Source of the DNA: Perkinsus olseni
Taxonomy: Eukaryota > Perkinsozoa > Perkinsida
Reading direction: 5' to 3'
DNA: 44,496 nucleotides
Assembly (NCBI GenBank): GCA_013115125.1
Contig: JABANN010000272.1
Coordinates: 1-44,496 of the forward strand
The translations under genes were made by a program, and so were the position numbers. Below are positions 1-10,771 of the stretch, in pieces. The notes under the pieces are model-generated. The model was not told the DNA's origin, searched no databases, and saw nothing but the letters and a program-made list of their open reading frames with translations. Position 1 is the stretch's first letter, and each line of letters starts with the position of its first letter.

Positions 1-1
1 A

Positions 2-1207
2 TTGCACGCACAAGGATCAACTCCCGGGCGCACCGCTATTTTACGCTACGCGCAACATGTTGCCCTACACATTGAACCTGGGTCGTTCGAGTTCGAGCCA
101 TGGGCATTCCTTGCTGATCAATTCTCTCACAGACCGATCGTGAAGGCTGAGATCGTTCAGAAGCCTCCACCACCGATCAACATCGAAGAAATTCTACGTG
201 AAACGGCGTCGAATGATTCATCGTCAACTCCTCCCTCCTCCCCGCCGCCTAGCGAGTCAAGTGCCGGGATGCAATCCAGCCCGTATCGTTGGACTTCGGA
301 AGAGAACCAAAGGTGAGTCGTCTTCTTCTCGTCAGTAATTCGTCTTTACGTGTATTTATTCATTAACCTCACAGCGAAAGTAGTAGGCAAGTATGCCTGT
401 ACTATTCTGGACTGGATTGGCCCGTGCTCTCGGGCGCTGTTCGTTTCTCTGTTTGGCTGTTCGAAAATAATAAATGTCTCAGTGAAGACTCGCATAACCT
501 ACCATGCCAGACTTCTATGATTTCGTTACCACTCAAAAAATAGATCCCGGATTTTCGGGATTGATTTTTTGGGGAAAAATTTCCGAATTTTCCCGAGTCG
601 GGATTGAAGCGACGCGTAAAAACGCCTTTGGGAGCGCTCTTGGACTCAGGAGAGGCGCCTTTTGAACGTCCGGCGAATATTATAGCCATTGAGAATACTA
701 ATGACAAACGGAGGTACGGTCTCAATGAGAAATCCAAAAAATTGATTTTACAACCAATCCATGGATCTTGCGCCATTGATACTCATCTCCTCAGGTTCGT
801 CGACGCTGTCAGCCTGTACGGCCGGGACTGGCGAAAAGTCCATGCGCACGTCGGGACGCGGACGCGAGCTCAAATACGGTGAGAATTCTTGAAGGGAGGA
901 GGGGGTGGGTTGGCGATTGTTATTACCCAAACACGACATGAGTGACACTGATAGAAGCCTGATCTTTACAGTAGGAGCAAGTACCATCGCCTTGTTATGC
1001 AGGTCACACGCCCAGAAGTACTTCCAGTCGCTCAACCAACAAATTGCTGCGGTGACGGAGCCTCTCACTGAAACGGAGCCTTCCGAAGATTCAGAACAAC
1101 CCGAAGCTGTTGAGGCCGAAAAGGCAGAGGCCCCCGTAGAGGAGGTGGTCACGGCTACGGTGGTGCCCGAAGAGACGGCTGGTGAGACGACAGATAAGTC
1201 AACGTAA
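2..1207 (+). CDS. SHAQKYF-class MYB-like DNA-binding protein (5' partial)
   Basis: Three exons join in frame: 2-312, 795-878 and 1003-1207, with GT-AG introns between them. The joined protein has a Pro/Ser-rich N-terminal part, then a single MYB repeat: WTSEENQRF at its start, the middle helix with VSLYGRDWRKV, and the recognition helix ending RTRAQIRSHAQKYF. SHAQKYF is the signature of the one-repeat MYB family of plants and protists, which bind I-box/TATCCA-like DNA in the nucleus. The intron before SHAQKYF splits an arginine codon. The C-terminus is short and acidic (Glu/Val/Thr-rich), a possible activation tail. The reading frame is open to the first base of the window, so the true start probably lies upstream. 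The family call is firm; the target genes are unknown. Confidence 0.85.
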
Positions 1208-1829
1208 TTTACCGGTATAATTTACGTATAATAAATTGTTCATTACTCGGAGTCTCGATGAGTCCAGTCTGTTGTGTGGTAGTCTGGTGCACGGGATGGT
1301 GGCCTACCCAGTTACGCGTACTCGAAAAGGTGCGAGTGTGGTATCGGTAGGAAACGGTAGGGCGTCTCGCTCTGCCTCAGTGGCCTCATTTTTGCGTGTT
1401 TCATTTTGTCCTCACAGTCTGTGAGCGAGCGAGAGCTTCCCGTCAGAATGTGGAACCGAGAGATTGCTCAACGCATAGCCCCGTTATTCGGGGGAAGAGT
1501 CTTCAGCTCGGGAACAGTGGGTAGCGGCTGGGCAAATATTCGCTCCGACGTTGGGGATCACCCTTCGTGGCGCTTCGTCCTCTGAGATGGTCTGCAGAGC
1601 TCGTTTGCTTGCGTCGCTTCCCACCGTCTAATGCGCGAGATTGCGAGATCGTAGACGGAGCACCAGACGCGTCCATACCAACTCTTTACGAACGGGCAGA
1701 AGTATAACTAGGGAGGGAACATGCTAATCGTAGTGTACCATTGAGTCAGCCCAACCCCCGGAATGCGACAAAGCTGGCAGTTGGACGAAGCCCCGCGGTG
1801 AAGTGTGGATCCTGCGAGGAGGGAATTAG
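1208..1829. other. gap with a 46-codon ORF and a repeat relic
   Basis: No convincing gene. An ORF of 46 codons starts at ATG 1448 (MWNREIAQRIAPLFGG) and ends near 1588; it could be a very small protein or chance. Around 1379-1395 a stretch (GTGGCCTCATTTTTGC) matches the unit of the 26-bp tandem array at 35765-35869. Confidence 0.4.
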
Positions 1830-2323
1830 ATGCTTCTGTTCCTTTTGACAGCATTCGGGCTAACAGATCTCAGCATAACGGCTTCGTCATTTAACCTTGA
1901 ACTGACACACATGCTGTCTCGTGAACTCTTTCGAAAGGAATTACAACTCATACCGGGTACGCCGACTGCGAAACACAACAGTTTTCCATCAGCTCAACGA
2001 CCGCTGTTAAAACAACAATATAAACATGCTGTCTCAAAGGAGAGGCTCTGACCGTGAAGAGCGTAACATCGCCCGGGCCTGAAAATGCGGATATTCTTAG
2101 CGGAGCGATGCAGGGCACCGCACTCACCCGGAACCTCAAGCCCTCGTCTCGGATTCGAAGTGCTTTGAAGTCAATCCTTGGCTTTCTCGATGGTTTGCCG
2201 AAACTGATCGTCGGAGGATTCCGTCGAGAGGACTCGAAACAGGCTAGTCGGCCCATGTTGATGGCCTGGAGAAAAATGATGATGCTTCGCCGCGTCCCGA
2301 CACACTCTCTCGATAAGATGTAG
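1830..2323 (+). CDS. small putative secreted protein, two exons
   Basis: Proposed exons are 1830-1956 and 2040-2323, joined across an 83-nt GT-AG intron in phase 1. The first exon begins MLLFLLTAFGLTDLSITASS, which looks like a short signal peptide. The mature part (about 115 aa) is basic and includes GPENADILSG and LGFLDGLPKLIVGGFRRED, and ends at a TAG at 2321-2323. No family is recognised. The second exon is the better supported half; the donor (GTACGC) is not strong, so the link between the halves is an inference. Small secreted single-copy proteins like this are common in parasitic alveolates, but nothing here shows a function. Confidence 0.45.
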
Positions 2324-2384
2324 ATAATTTTCTCAGATTATAAAAGTCTTTGCTGTGTTGGCTAGTAGAGGACAGAGAGAATGT

Positions 2385-2460
2385 GAAGCCTTCTTAAACA
2401 ACGATTATGGCTCGCCGGGTCCCAACACCAGTACCATTCCCTCCCGATTTGTGCGGGAAT
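2385..2460 (-). repeat. decayed copy of SHIPPO exon 4 end
   Basis: Read on the minus strand, this stretch resembles the last coding part of the SHIPPO gene's fourth exon and its donor side (about 2720-2800): a GGGAxxGxT start, a Gly-rich centre and a shared GCTTCACATTCTCT. The reading frame is not kept. It appears to be a short downstream duplicate that has lost coding capacity. Confidence 0.4.
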
Positions 2461-2555
2461 CGAAATCACGGCAAATTCAAATATTTTTTATTTCTGAAGT
2501 GCTGACCAAAACTACGATTTAGGACAGAGGATCAGCAATTGATGGAACTACGATA

Positions 2556-4262
2556 TCACAAACGACATCTCAGTGCCTTGGCGGCTGTGACAGAGGGGAA
2601 CAGTGACTGATAGTTACAGGTCGCGCTGTCATGAACACCGGTAATTGACAGCAACAAGAATGAGCAAACGAGATTCTTCGTATCGTTCCCTCCCCGATCG
2701 ATAGCAACAACAATCAGACTGCCGAGAGAATGTGAAGCTTACTACCTCTTGCACGCCGTACGTTCCTGGTCCCGGAGCACTAACTCTCGTACCACCTCCA
2801 TGTAACGGTGGCCGCAATGACCGAGCGAAGCTGTGGAGTTCTGACCAAGACAATGCAGCTTCTGACAAGAAGCGGCGATAATCGCGATATGCATTATAAA
2901 GCCGAATAACTTCTTCGCTTCACAATCGCCAGAAAAACAAATCCGCGAAGAACGGTTTCACCGCGTAAAATGACAGGTGTTCGCAAATGTGAATTTCCAA
3001 GCAATAGAGTTTCAAATACGAATATTACGAAATATAAATATTCAAATTACGCCATACAAAGTCGAATCGCTTGCCCACTTCAAAGCCCCGAGAAAAACGC
3101 GGTAAACAGTTTACTTGTCTTTTTTTCATATCGCGGGCGAATTAACTTATTTTATTCATTTTTCTTTCTAATTTATATTAACTCCAATAAATGCCCGCAT
3201 CAATATGAACGAGCTAATGGATCAGTCGATTAATTAATATTTTTCTGACACCTCTAGCTCTCTTACTTGCATCCTTCGCAAAGTCGATGGTCATAAACCC
3301 CGGCCCCGGGCTGGTTCGTCCAATCAGTTCCTTCTCGAAGCCCGGCGAGCAGGTCTTGTCATAGGCTCGGTGACTGACGCCGAAGCTCCGACCGAAACTT
3401 TCGTCAAGCTTGCTACCGGGCGTGAGAATATCGTAACTGAAGACAGAAGTAACTCGGGCAACTCTTGACGTATATTTCGGGCTGGGGTCGAAACCGCATG
3501 CGACGATGCAGTCCGTGGGAATCGAACCTGTGCATCTAGACGATTACAATACGCAGAGAGAGAACGGCGGAATTGCCGAAAAGAATTGGGATAAATGCGG
3601 TAACTAGTTCAGAATAATAAACGGATTCCAAACACATACCAGTGGCGAACCTTACTCTCCCGGTCCGACGTTATTTGCTCTCATCGCCCTTTCCAGCTCA
3701 TCCAGAACGTATCGCTCCGCCCTCCGCAAAGCGCTTCCCGTGTTACACACCTTCGCTGCTATGCATCCCCGAACATCATACGCCGGGCCCGGACTGTCAT
3801 TTGGATACCCCAGCTCGGTTCGACGCCGGGCACCGCCAAATCTCACGGAATTTTTCTTCCCGTTTACACTTTCGCTGGTCGTGGACGGCTCATACGTGCC
3901 AGCACCGGGAGTATCTTTTCCGACAAGCTCTCCTAAGTGATGCTTAGAGATCCACATTTGGCTCCAACTTCTCGTATTTCGACCAAACACTCGCGCGGTC
4001 GGAGGGTTGGCGTGTTGGCTGAGTTGCTGCTGACCAACTCCCGAGCCCGGTAGTGGACCGTACTCTCCGGGACCAGGTTCGTCATCGGGCTGAAACGTTG
4101 AGGAAATGCAAGTCTCTTCAAGATTGCAAGATTTACCTGTTCTGCGTACATGGATGCAAACGAGGGCGTTCCGTAGAGCGACTTGAGCTGTTCTCGATTT
4201 GTCTTCATTGGACGGGGAATTGAAAAGCTTCCCGTCGACGCCGGCGAGGAAATTGAAGCCAT
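2556..4262 (-). CDS. STPGR/SHIPPO-repeat (axonemal-type) protein
   Basis: Exons on the minus strand: 4262-4137, 4089-3656, 3535-3267, 2861-2743 and, tentatively, 2606-2556. The phases agree at every join, giving about 330 aa. The protein has many short Pro-Gly repeats typical of the SHIPPO (STPGR) family: EPGPGEYGPLPG, DTPGAGTYEPS, NDSPGPAYDV, VGPGE, FDPSPKYTS, TSPGPGFMTI and SAPGPGTYGV. Such proteins (ODF3/CIMAP type) bind the lumen or outer wall of ciliary and flagellar microtubules, so this gene fits a flagellated stage. The start MASISSPASTGSF is at an ATG. Intron 2 uses a TAG acceptor; the CAG eight bases later would give a stop. The fourth intron (405 nt) is unusually long and the last exon is the least certain part. 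Confidence 0.8.
3511..3552 (-). repeat. tRNA-like T-arm sequence at a splice acceptor
   Basis: The minus strand reads CAGGTTCGATTCCCACGG, a good tRNA T-arm/B-box. It straddles the 3' end of SHIPPO intron 2 and the first codons of exon 3. No complete cloverleaf is seen. Confidence 0.5.
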
Positions 4263-4445
4263 CAGTCAATGGTCAGCCTTACTCGAGTGGGCGGATTGAT
4301 CAACACAAATTCCGTATCATTATCAACATGCTGCACAACGGAACTTTCAATGACATGGTGATGATCTAAGCATACTCTGCGTCAAGCACAGAATTCTCTT
4401 TTTTCGTAACCGCGTGTCGTATCTGGGGCAGGCTGGTAGTCGAAA

Positions 4446-4474
4446 GGTCCCGGGTTCGATCCCACCTCGGCCAT
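4446..4474 (+). repeat. tRNA-like 3' fragment
   Basis: Contains CCCGGGTTCGATCCCACC followed by TCGGCCA, which looks like a tRNA T-arm and acceptor end. The T-stem has two mismatches and no matching 5' half is visible, so it is a tRNA-derived relic rather than a gene. Confidence 0.5.
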
Positions 4475-4782
4475 TTTAGACGCTTCCTTGAAAACTTCCA
4501 TTCGATACTGGACGGACGACGAGCGCTCCAACCTTCGCTCGATCGATGCATCAGATTCTCCTAAAGATACGCCATTCCATGCTCAACCTGACTTGTGCAA
4601 GGTCGACCTTCAAGATTTTATACACAAGGAGAACAACAAAAATTAATCATCAAAAAGACGTGCGTGAATGACCATTACGCAGCAGCTAGCTTGTTTTTGA
4701 AGACCACTATTGTGTGAAATTGTGACGTGAAGTGTGAGTACCAGTCATATTCTTAAGTGACGATCTGTGTGAAATTGGCGCG

Positions 4783-4962
4783 ATGGCAGCCGGAAGCGCC
4801 CTTTGTGCTGAGGGATGTACAGCGCTAATACGAAGTATGAGGAAAGCTCCAATCGGTATCAAGGAAATTTTCACTCGGCGAAGCGGAAGGAACGTTATGA
4901 AATTGTTCGAAAGAACTATTTCTTTCACTTTACGTTTCCGTCTTCAGAGGAAAGGGATGTAG
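4783..4962 (+). CDS. possible 59-aa basic protein
   Basis: An ATG in good context (GCGCGATGGCAG) opens a 59-codon frame starting MAAGSALCAEGCTALIRSMR and rich in Arg/Lys. It lies between the starts and ends of the SHIPPO and VTT-like genes, on the opposite strand. The composition would fit a small mitochondrial or ribosomal protein, but no family is recognised and chance is possible. Confidence 0.25.
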   Translation: MAAGSALCAEGCTALIRSMRKAPIGIKEIFTRRSGRNVMKLFERTISFTLRFRLQRKGM

Positions 4963-4989
4963 TTGAGCAAGTGCATAACTATGAAGCCT

Positions 4990-5160
4990 TAAGCTAAAGT
5001 CCCTGAACCGATCGACGACCATCATGATTTCAAGATCACCAATTACCAGGTTTCAAGGAACTTTACTACAACCATCAAGCCCTAGGCTAAGGTTCTCAGC
5101 CCGATCGATGACAATTATGATTTCCTATGTCGAAGGATCCCTTGGAAGGAACCTTAGTAC
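4990..5160. repeat. tandem duplication of about 78 bp
   Basis: Two adjacent diverged copies share the order CTAAxGTxCxxxxCCGATCGA, then ATxATGATTTC, then AAGGAACTTTA/AAGGAACCTTA. The second copy contains the stop and last codons of the VTT-like gene on the minus strand, so the duplication may have set that protein's C-terminus. Confidence 0.55.
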
Positions 5161-8100
5161 TTATCCGTCTTTCCCCAGCCACAGTATAGTCCCGCGGATT
5201 GTGACCCAAATCGATCAACCGTTTCATCTCCTTTTTTACTATATAAGATACCCATGCATTGTGAACCTCCAATAAAGCCCAACCCGCCGCGAAGAGACCT
5301 GACGAGATGACCAGCTGACGAGCAAAAAACCATTTGGTAGAATTTTTACTGAGATTTACCTCATCATTGGCATCGAAACTGTCGACAACAGTATCATCAA
5401 TATAATGATCTTACCATAGTTAAGTTTAGATGAAAATATAGACAAAGTAAAAATTCGTCTGGCGAATTCATGATCAAAATTAGCATCAAAAAATTATGAA
5501 TCGTCCCAAACTTGGTCGATTCTAACTTACCCAAACTGAGCCATCCCGCCCGCTTGAGGAGATTCCATACAGACCCGTCCAGCCCTCCTTCACTTAAGTC
5601 CTCCGAAATACGGTTGGTGAGCTCGAATGGGTGGAAGCATGACGTAGAGAAGAAGCCCGCCAAAACGCACGACATGAGCAGTGACGAGGCAGCTGAGAAC
5701 ACATGTGATTTGGTGGATGGATGGTATTAATTTACCGAGGAGTAGATTGATTTTGCTGAGGGTCGGCAAGGCAGCCCATTCCGTCAACCTTGAAATCGTC
5801 GCGTTCCGCATCGCTTCCTGTCGAGTCAATTCTGCCACAGCCTCATGTTCTGGCCTGAAATATCTCAAGGTCGACCGTGCAAGATACAAAATAGCTCAAG
5901 TTGGAGCCTCACCGATATGCCGTCAACTCATCATGATGCTTCTGTAATGTATCCTGTAGAATATACGCCGCGAAAACCATCGCAGCCGCCTGGATGAGCC
6001 CAGCCACGGCCAGCACAGTGGACGCCAAGGCTCCCCATACCGCTCCTTCACCAGTTCTATTCAGCAACGCTCCGCTCAAAACACACGGAATGATAAGGAA
6101 TATACAAGGCATCGTCCCCAGCACCATCTGACAGAACCACCGATTTGCACCATCGAAAAAGAACGCCAGAGAAAAATCTTTGCTGTGCGCAGTATCGAAC
6201 AACCACGAATTTTCGCCAGCGACCATGAGCTAGTTTACAAAATTTCAATGATTTTTTATGATGAAAAACAGAAAAAATCTTCGCTGTGCGTAGTATCACC
6301 TGGAAGACGCTCAGCTTCATGATTCCGGTAAGGACGCTGGTCGGCCAGTCCGGTCCGCCACAGAGGATCGCAATCTTTGGCATGGAGTATCCTGGGACTC
6401 TGAGAATCTTCTCGATCGCTCTGATGCCAGCCTGAGTATCAAAGGTCGACCCTCGTCAAAAACACTCGCGCAAGATCCCTTTACAAAAATCATCATAACG
6501 ATCGTGACGATGAGCGGAAAAATACAAAGTTGGAGGGCAAAAACTCTCCCAGTGCTGCCTACTAGAATTCCGACAGTGACAGAAAAACGACGCCGCACAG
6601 CGTGATCAGCGAAAATCAGCGGTGGCTACCTCACTGTTCAGTGAAGTTTTACGCAGTGGTTCGAGAATTGTAAAGCCTGTACCACCAAAATTTTCCAGAG
6701 CGGAAATTTTTCCAATGCGTAAATTTCCCAATGCGGTAATTTTTTATTCGGAAATTTTTTTATGCGGAAATTTACGCATTGGGAAATTTGCGGTAGAACG
6801 TTGCACAAGACGAGTTTGCAATCGAAACTCAGTCTCTCGTAAAAGACACGATATTCCACATCTAATGGTGCCCTCTGACACCGCGACCGCCTCAGCTCAC
6901 CCCTGCCTCAACAGTCCAGAAACCTGTTTTAGAAAACGAAGATATTCGATTGCTCGACGTCCGAGGCGGAAATTTCTGGTCGGACGAACTGTATCATAAC
7001 GCCAGCCCATCAGTACCTTGTCCACCCCAACGAACTTTTGGATTCTGATGCTCTTCCCGAGCTGCTCGCCGATGATTTTCTGCTGCATCACAACTGCATT
7101 CAACTTGAGGATATATCCGATTATCACTGCCAAGACAGTGCCTGACGGAAAAGGATCAATTTAATGGCGCGCGAAGTTTCAAGCGGAGACGATTAAAGAG
7201 TCACCCCTAGCACAGTATGCTCAGCGATGAGAGCAATGAATCGAAGAATTGAAAGTAAAGCCTAATGATGGCCTCGATAATTCTAGCGCTGGTCGACCGA
7301 GTACGATGACGATGGCCATCGCTGAGCCCTGATGGGCCTTGATGAATTTACCCTTGGACGAGTTCGCTCACATACCACAAATCGCCCAACTTCTACAAGA
7401 ATGTGAGACGGCGCCCAAAGCCTACCTTGCCAGAACCCAATACAACTCTCATCACCCTCGTCGTTACAGTAAGACCTAGCCGATATCACAATGCCCGCTG
7501 TGACGTAGACTGGCACCTGAAAGAAGCATCGCGATAGTTTTTTTGTTTCAAGTTCAGATGAATATCCGTCTCGTGGCGGTGCTACTATTGACATAATACA
7601 CAATATCACCGCCAGCCCCTACGAAGGCGTTTTACGTCTAATGTCAAGTAGAAGATACGAAAATCGCGAGTGCCTGCGCTCTCCAAACTCTTCGCTCGCT
7701 GCCACTATTTCGCAGCAACCAGGAAAAACTCTTTCCAAACATTCTCTATGACTATAAGAATTCCGAGTCTGATGAGGTTCGGTCTCCTTGAAGCCTAATA
7801 AAAACTCACCCCGGGAACCGGCGGCAAGAGGAACATGATAATTCCGATGATATAAATAATACCAACCACTGCCGCCAAACTCATCGTCTCCAGCCGCTCG
7901 TTCAGCCATGATAGAAATACATAGGTCACCTTCGCGACGCCAACCCAAAGACAGTAGTAAAGCAAGCACAGGAGGCATATTTTTTTCAATACCGAGCCCC
8001 AGTGCCAACCTCTGATACGCTCTAGGAACGCTCTCATACCGTGCGATACCATTCCCCTTTCTTCCAACGGTCGATTCGTCCACCATAGAGAGCGGACACA

Positions 8101-10588
8101 TTGACGCAGAAAATCGAGAAGCACGGCGACGAGCAGGCCGACGTTAACTATGCAGATGAAAAAAGCGCGCGCCCAGTCACTTGATGCCATGTCAAGCAAA
8201 GATGCGACGAGTGGGGACTTGTGGGCCACTTCAAGAAGACGAGCTTTCCCGAAGGCCATGAACGCCCAGATGAACAAAACCTGAAAAATCAGAAATTTTT
8301 CCCGAAAAGTTTTTCTTTTTTTTCCTCTTACCAGGGACCCTGCTCCTGCGAAGCCCATAACCGCGCCGGACATACTACTGGACGAACCCGCAATCGATGA
8401 TGCAATCCAGAAGCACATCACCAGCAGACTGGTGAAGACTACGAACGTCTTTAGCGAGGCCTCTGTCTCATGCGAGTGGGAAAACGCCTGAAAACGAAGA
8501 GCGACGAGAGAAGTTTCGCCAGGCGCGTCGCATTCTTCTTGTAGTGTCTTTAAGATCCAATTCCGTGATGCCAGGAGACCCAACCATGGCAGACGTATAG
8601 AATTCTTTTCTCACTCAGCTTCTTCTGATCATGGATGCTGTACCCACCGCGTCGATTTTAGTCAATTTGCCGTCAAAAATTCCTATTGCAGAGGGAGAAA
8701 AAATACGATGTGAAAACGTGATCAGCCTCGAAACATCAAATACTTGAGATCGCCCTCTCTGGATCATTTTCCTGACCGGACTGCGCACACGCTTCCCTCT
8801 ACTACCTCTGTCCTCGCGGACGAATCATTAGACGCTCTTAACTTGCAGAAAATGGCCAGGATAATCAACGTGAACGCTACTATCATCGGGGTAACATAAA
8901 CGATATACGCCGTGGTTAGAGTAGTGGAGCAGTCTGAGAGAAAAAGGCCATCATTACCGATATTAAGAACAAGGCAAATTAATAATGATATTATGACAGA
9001 GCGATCCTTTGCCTGCCAGGGCTACGTCCCAATGTATTGGGAAAAACCGTTTCATTATCATATCGTAAAATTTTCCCAGCGGGAATGAATTTCGGAATGA
9101 GCGGCTCCAGTGATTTTCCTTCGTTGAAAATTTCCCCTAGTTCCGACGGGATCTCGGGAACATTAGAGGTGTTCAATAGACCTCTCCTGAGTTTCAGGGG
9201 CGCTCCTAGGATTGTTTAACGTGTGAAAGACGATCCTACGAGCGCTCCAGGAATTCAGGGGAGGTTTATTGAACACCCGGATTATTTCTGAGAGCTGGAC
9301 GACTCCCTGTTTCGATAATCGCAACTCAAAGGTCGCGCTCGCCCGTAACAGCATTAACCTTCTTCGCGCTTACCGTCATATAACCTTTCATTCTCCTTAG
9401 GATCGTCCGAAAGGGTGCCCTCGCCTGCCGCGGCCCTCACGCAGTGCAAGTTGTAGTCAACCCGCAGCTCCTTGTGAAGATCATCTAGCTCGAGACTGAT
9501 TCTCTCTCGCTCTTCCTCGTCCCAGAAATGCTGCCCGTCCCAAGCTTCAATGGCTATCCAGCCGACCCAAGCCGCGAGTATGAGGAAGCCCAGGATCAGA
9601 GAAAGGTAATACATGGTACGATAGAAGACCCCAGAATAAACCCGGATGCAAAGCAGATATCTGAGAAATTTGGTATAGGAAAAGAGGGAAAGATGTTGTA
9701 CCTTATGAGAGCCAGGAGGATGGGGATGTGCAGAAGTCCGACGATGAGCGGGCCTTGAGGATATGCAGTCCCGCGGAGGAGCCCAGAGGCAACGAATAAC
9801 GCCCAACCTGCACGGGAAGATTGGGGCAACAGCTGCTGTCGTGGTAGAAATGGTTATAGTAGACTACCACACCTTCCCCTACTCAGAGAGTCAGTAAGCG
9901 CTAATATCTTGCACGACAAGATCCGGACAACAGCTGCTGCTGCTGGTCAAGGGTGTTCGATAACTTCGTGAGCATTTCAGCGCACACACTGGTTATAATG
10001 GTGATAGTAGACTACCACTCCTCCACCAATTCAGAGAGTCAATAAGCGCTTATCATCTAGAGGACGTGTCCACCTCGATATGCCATTGCGCTCCATGCAT
10101 AGCATTCTTTCAAGCGCGATCCATATACCACTCCAATCACTACTCCTATTAGTAGTATACCCCTCCACCCCTTAGACTCCCTACCTGCCGTGCCAGCGAC
10201 CAGCTTGGGCCAGACGTGCCAGCGTTGCACATCACATAAGAAGAGCAGCACGCAAAGGCCAGCTAGACCGGAGACGCTGAGGTTGGATAAGTCCTCAAAC
10301 TCGTGGAGGCTGTTGTAGATATCCACGCCGAAACCTGACAGAGATGTCGTGACAAGGAATCGAACCTGGGTCCTTCCACTTACCGATGTCCGACAATAAG
10401 AGGCAAACGATCGCACTAGGCAGCACCAAGGCCATGAGTATCGCCCATAGCGCACTAGGGTCAACCTCGGATACCAGATCGATTTCATCGGGCAGCGTTG
10501 AGCAGGACTTCTGAGGCGACGGGGGAGCCTGAGCGGACGCGATCACAGGCAGGAAAGGAGAAAAAAACCAAAAATCAGTAAAATTCAA
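5096..10588 (-). CDS. large polytopic membrane protein with VTT-like (SNARE-associated) core
   Basis: Fifteen minus-strand exons join with matching phases: ?10588-10384, 10334-10074, 9807-9702, 9660-9359, 8933-8806, 8758-8648, 8604-8332, 8280-7810, 7516-7426, 7141-7017, 6431-6300, 6127-5912, 5854-5736, 5692-5531, 5409-5096 (about 1000 aa). The N-terminal third has a signal-like segment and several membrane helices. The middle has more helices ending FLLPPVPG, which runs across a splice into VPVYVTAGIVI, then GFWQGTVLAVIIGY, a polar stretch, and IAILCGGPDWPTSVLTG. These motifs and the re-entrant Pro-Gly segments match the VTT/TVP38/DedA-like membrane proteins of alveolates and stramenopiles (from memory). 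VTT proteins act as lipid scramblases or in membrane traffic. No ATG opens exon 1 in frame; the start may be a TTG at 10588 or a short exon upstream. Confidence 0.7.
5862..5900 (-). repeat. short repeat inside VTT-gene intron 12 (family T2)
   Basis: Plus-strand core CTCAAGGTCGACCGTGCAAG then ATACAAAATAG. Similar cores occur at 11836-11878 (RING gene intron 2) and 18268-18318 (upstream of a small gene), in the opposite orientation relative to the host gene here. Confidence 0.5.
6705..6796. repeat. AT-rich inverted repeat in an intron
   Basis: Inside the 585-nt intron 10 of the VTT-like gene. The left half has CCAATGCGTAAATTTCCC and the right half GGAAATTTACGCATTGGG, an imperfect foldback of about 35-40 bp per arm with GCGGAAATT units at both ends. 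It looks like a small MITE or foldback element. Confidence 0.6.
9168..9277. mobile_element. foldback MITE, family F1, in VTT intron 4
   Basis: Nearly all of this 110-bp stretch is an inverted repeat. The arms are about 48 bp and begin GGTGTTCAATAGACCTCTCC and, on the other strand, GGTGTTCAATAAACCTCCCC; both run into GCGCTCxTAGGAT. A diverged relative lies at 17161-17264. It sits in intron 4 of the VTT-like gene. No clear target duplication is seen. Confidence 0.7.
9825..10060. repeat. tandem duplication within VTT intron 2
   Basis: Two copies of a unit with CAACAGCTGCTG, GGTTATA/TAGTAGACTACCAC, TCAGAGAGTCA and TAAGCGCTxAT lie in a row between exons 2 and 3. They have diverged and differ in length. 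They do not appear to code. Confidence 0.6.
10350..10374 (-). repeat. tRNA-like T-arm inside VTT intron 1
   Basis: The 49-nt first intron (10335-10383) contains, on the coding strand, GGACCCAGGTTCGATTCC, a good B-box/T-arm. The rest of a tRNA is absent. Confidence 0.55.
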
Positions 10589-10771
10589 TTGGGTATTTCT
10601 TGGGTGGGATAGAGGAGAATCTCATTTGTTTGCCTAGTGCCAGGGCAATGATGATCTTGAAGTTGTTAGGATCTCTTCCTAAGGACTTTCATACCGTCCG
10701 TCCGACACTATAATAGCAATACTGTACTAATGCATGATGAATAATACTTAATATAAGTAAAAAATAATTTC

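Noticed and set aside
7322-7425. Extra exon with MAIVIVLGRPALELS in the VTT gene
   Set aside because: Joining exon 9 directly to 7141 gives GFWQGTVLAVIIGY, which continues the VTT-like motif in phase; the extra exon would break it.
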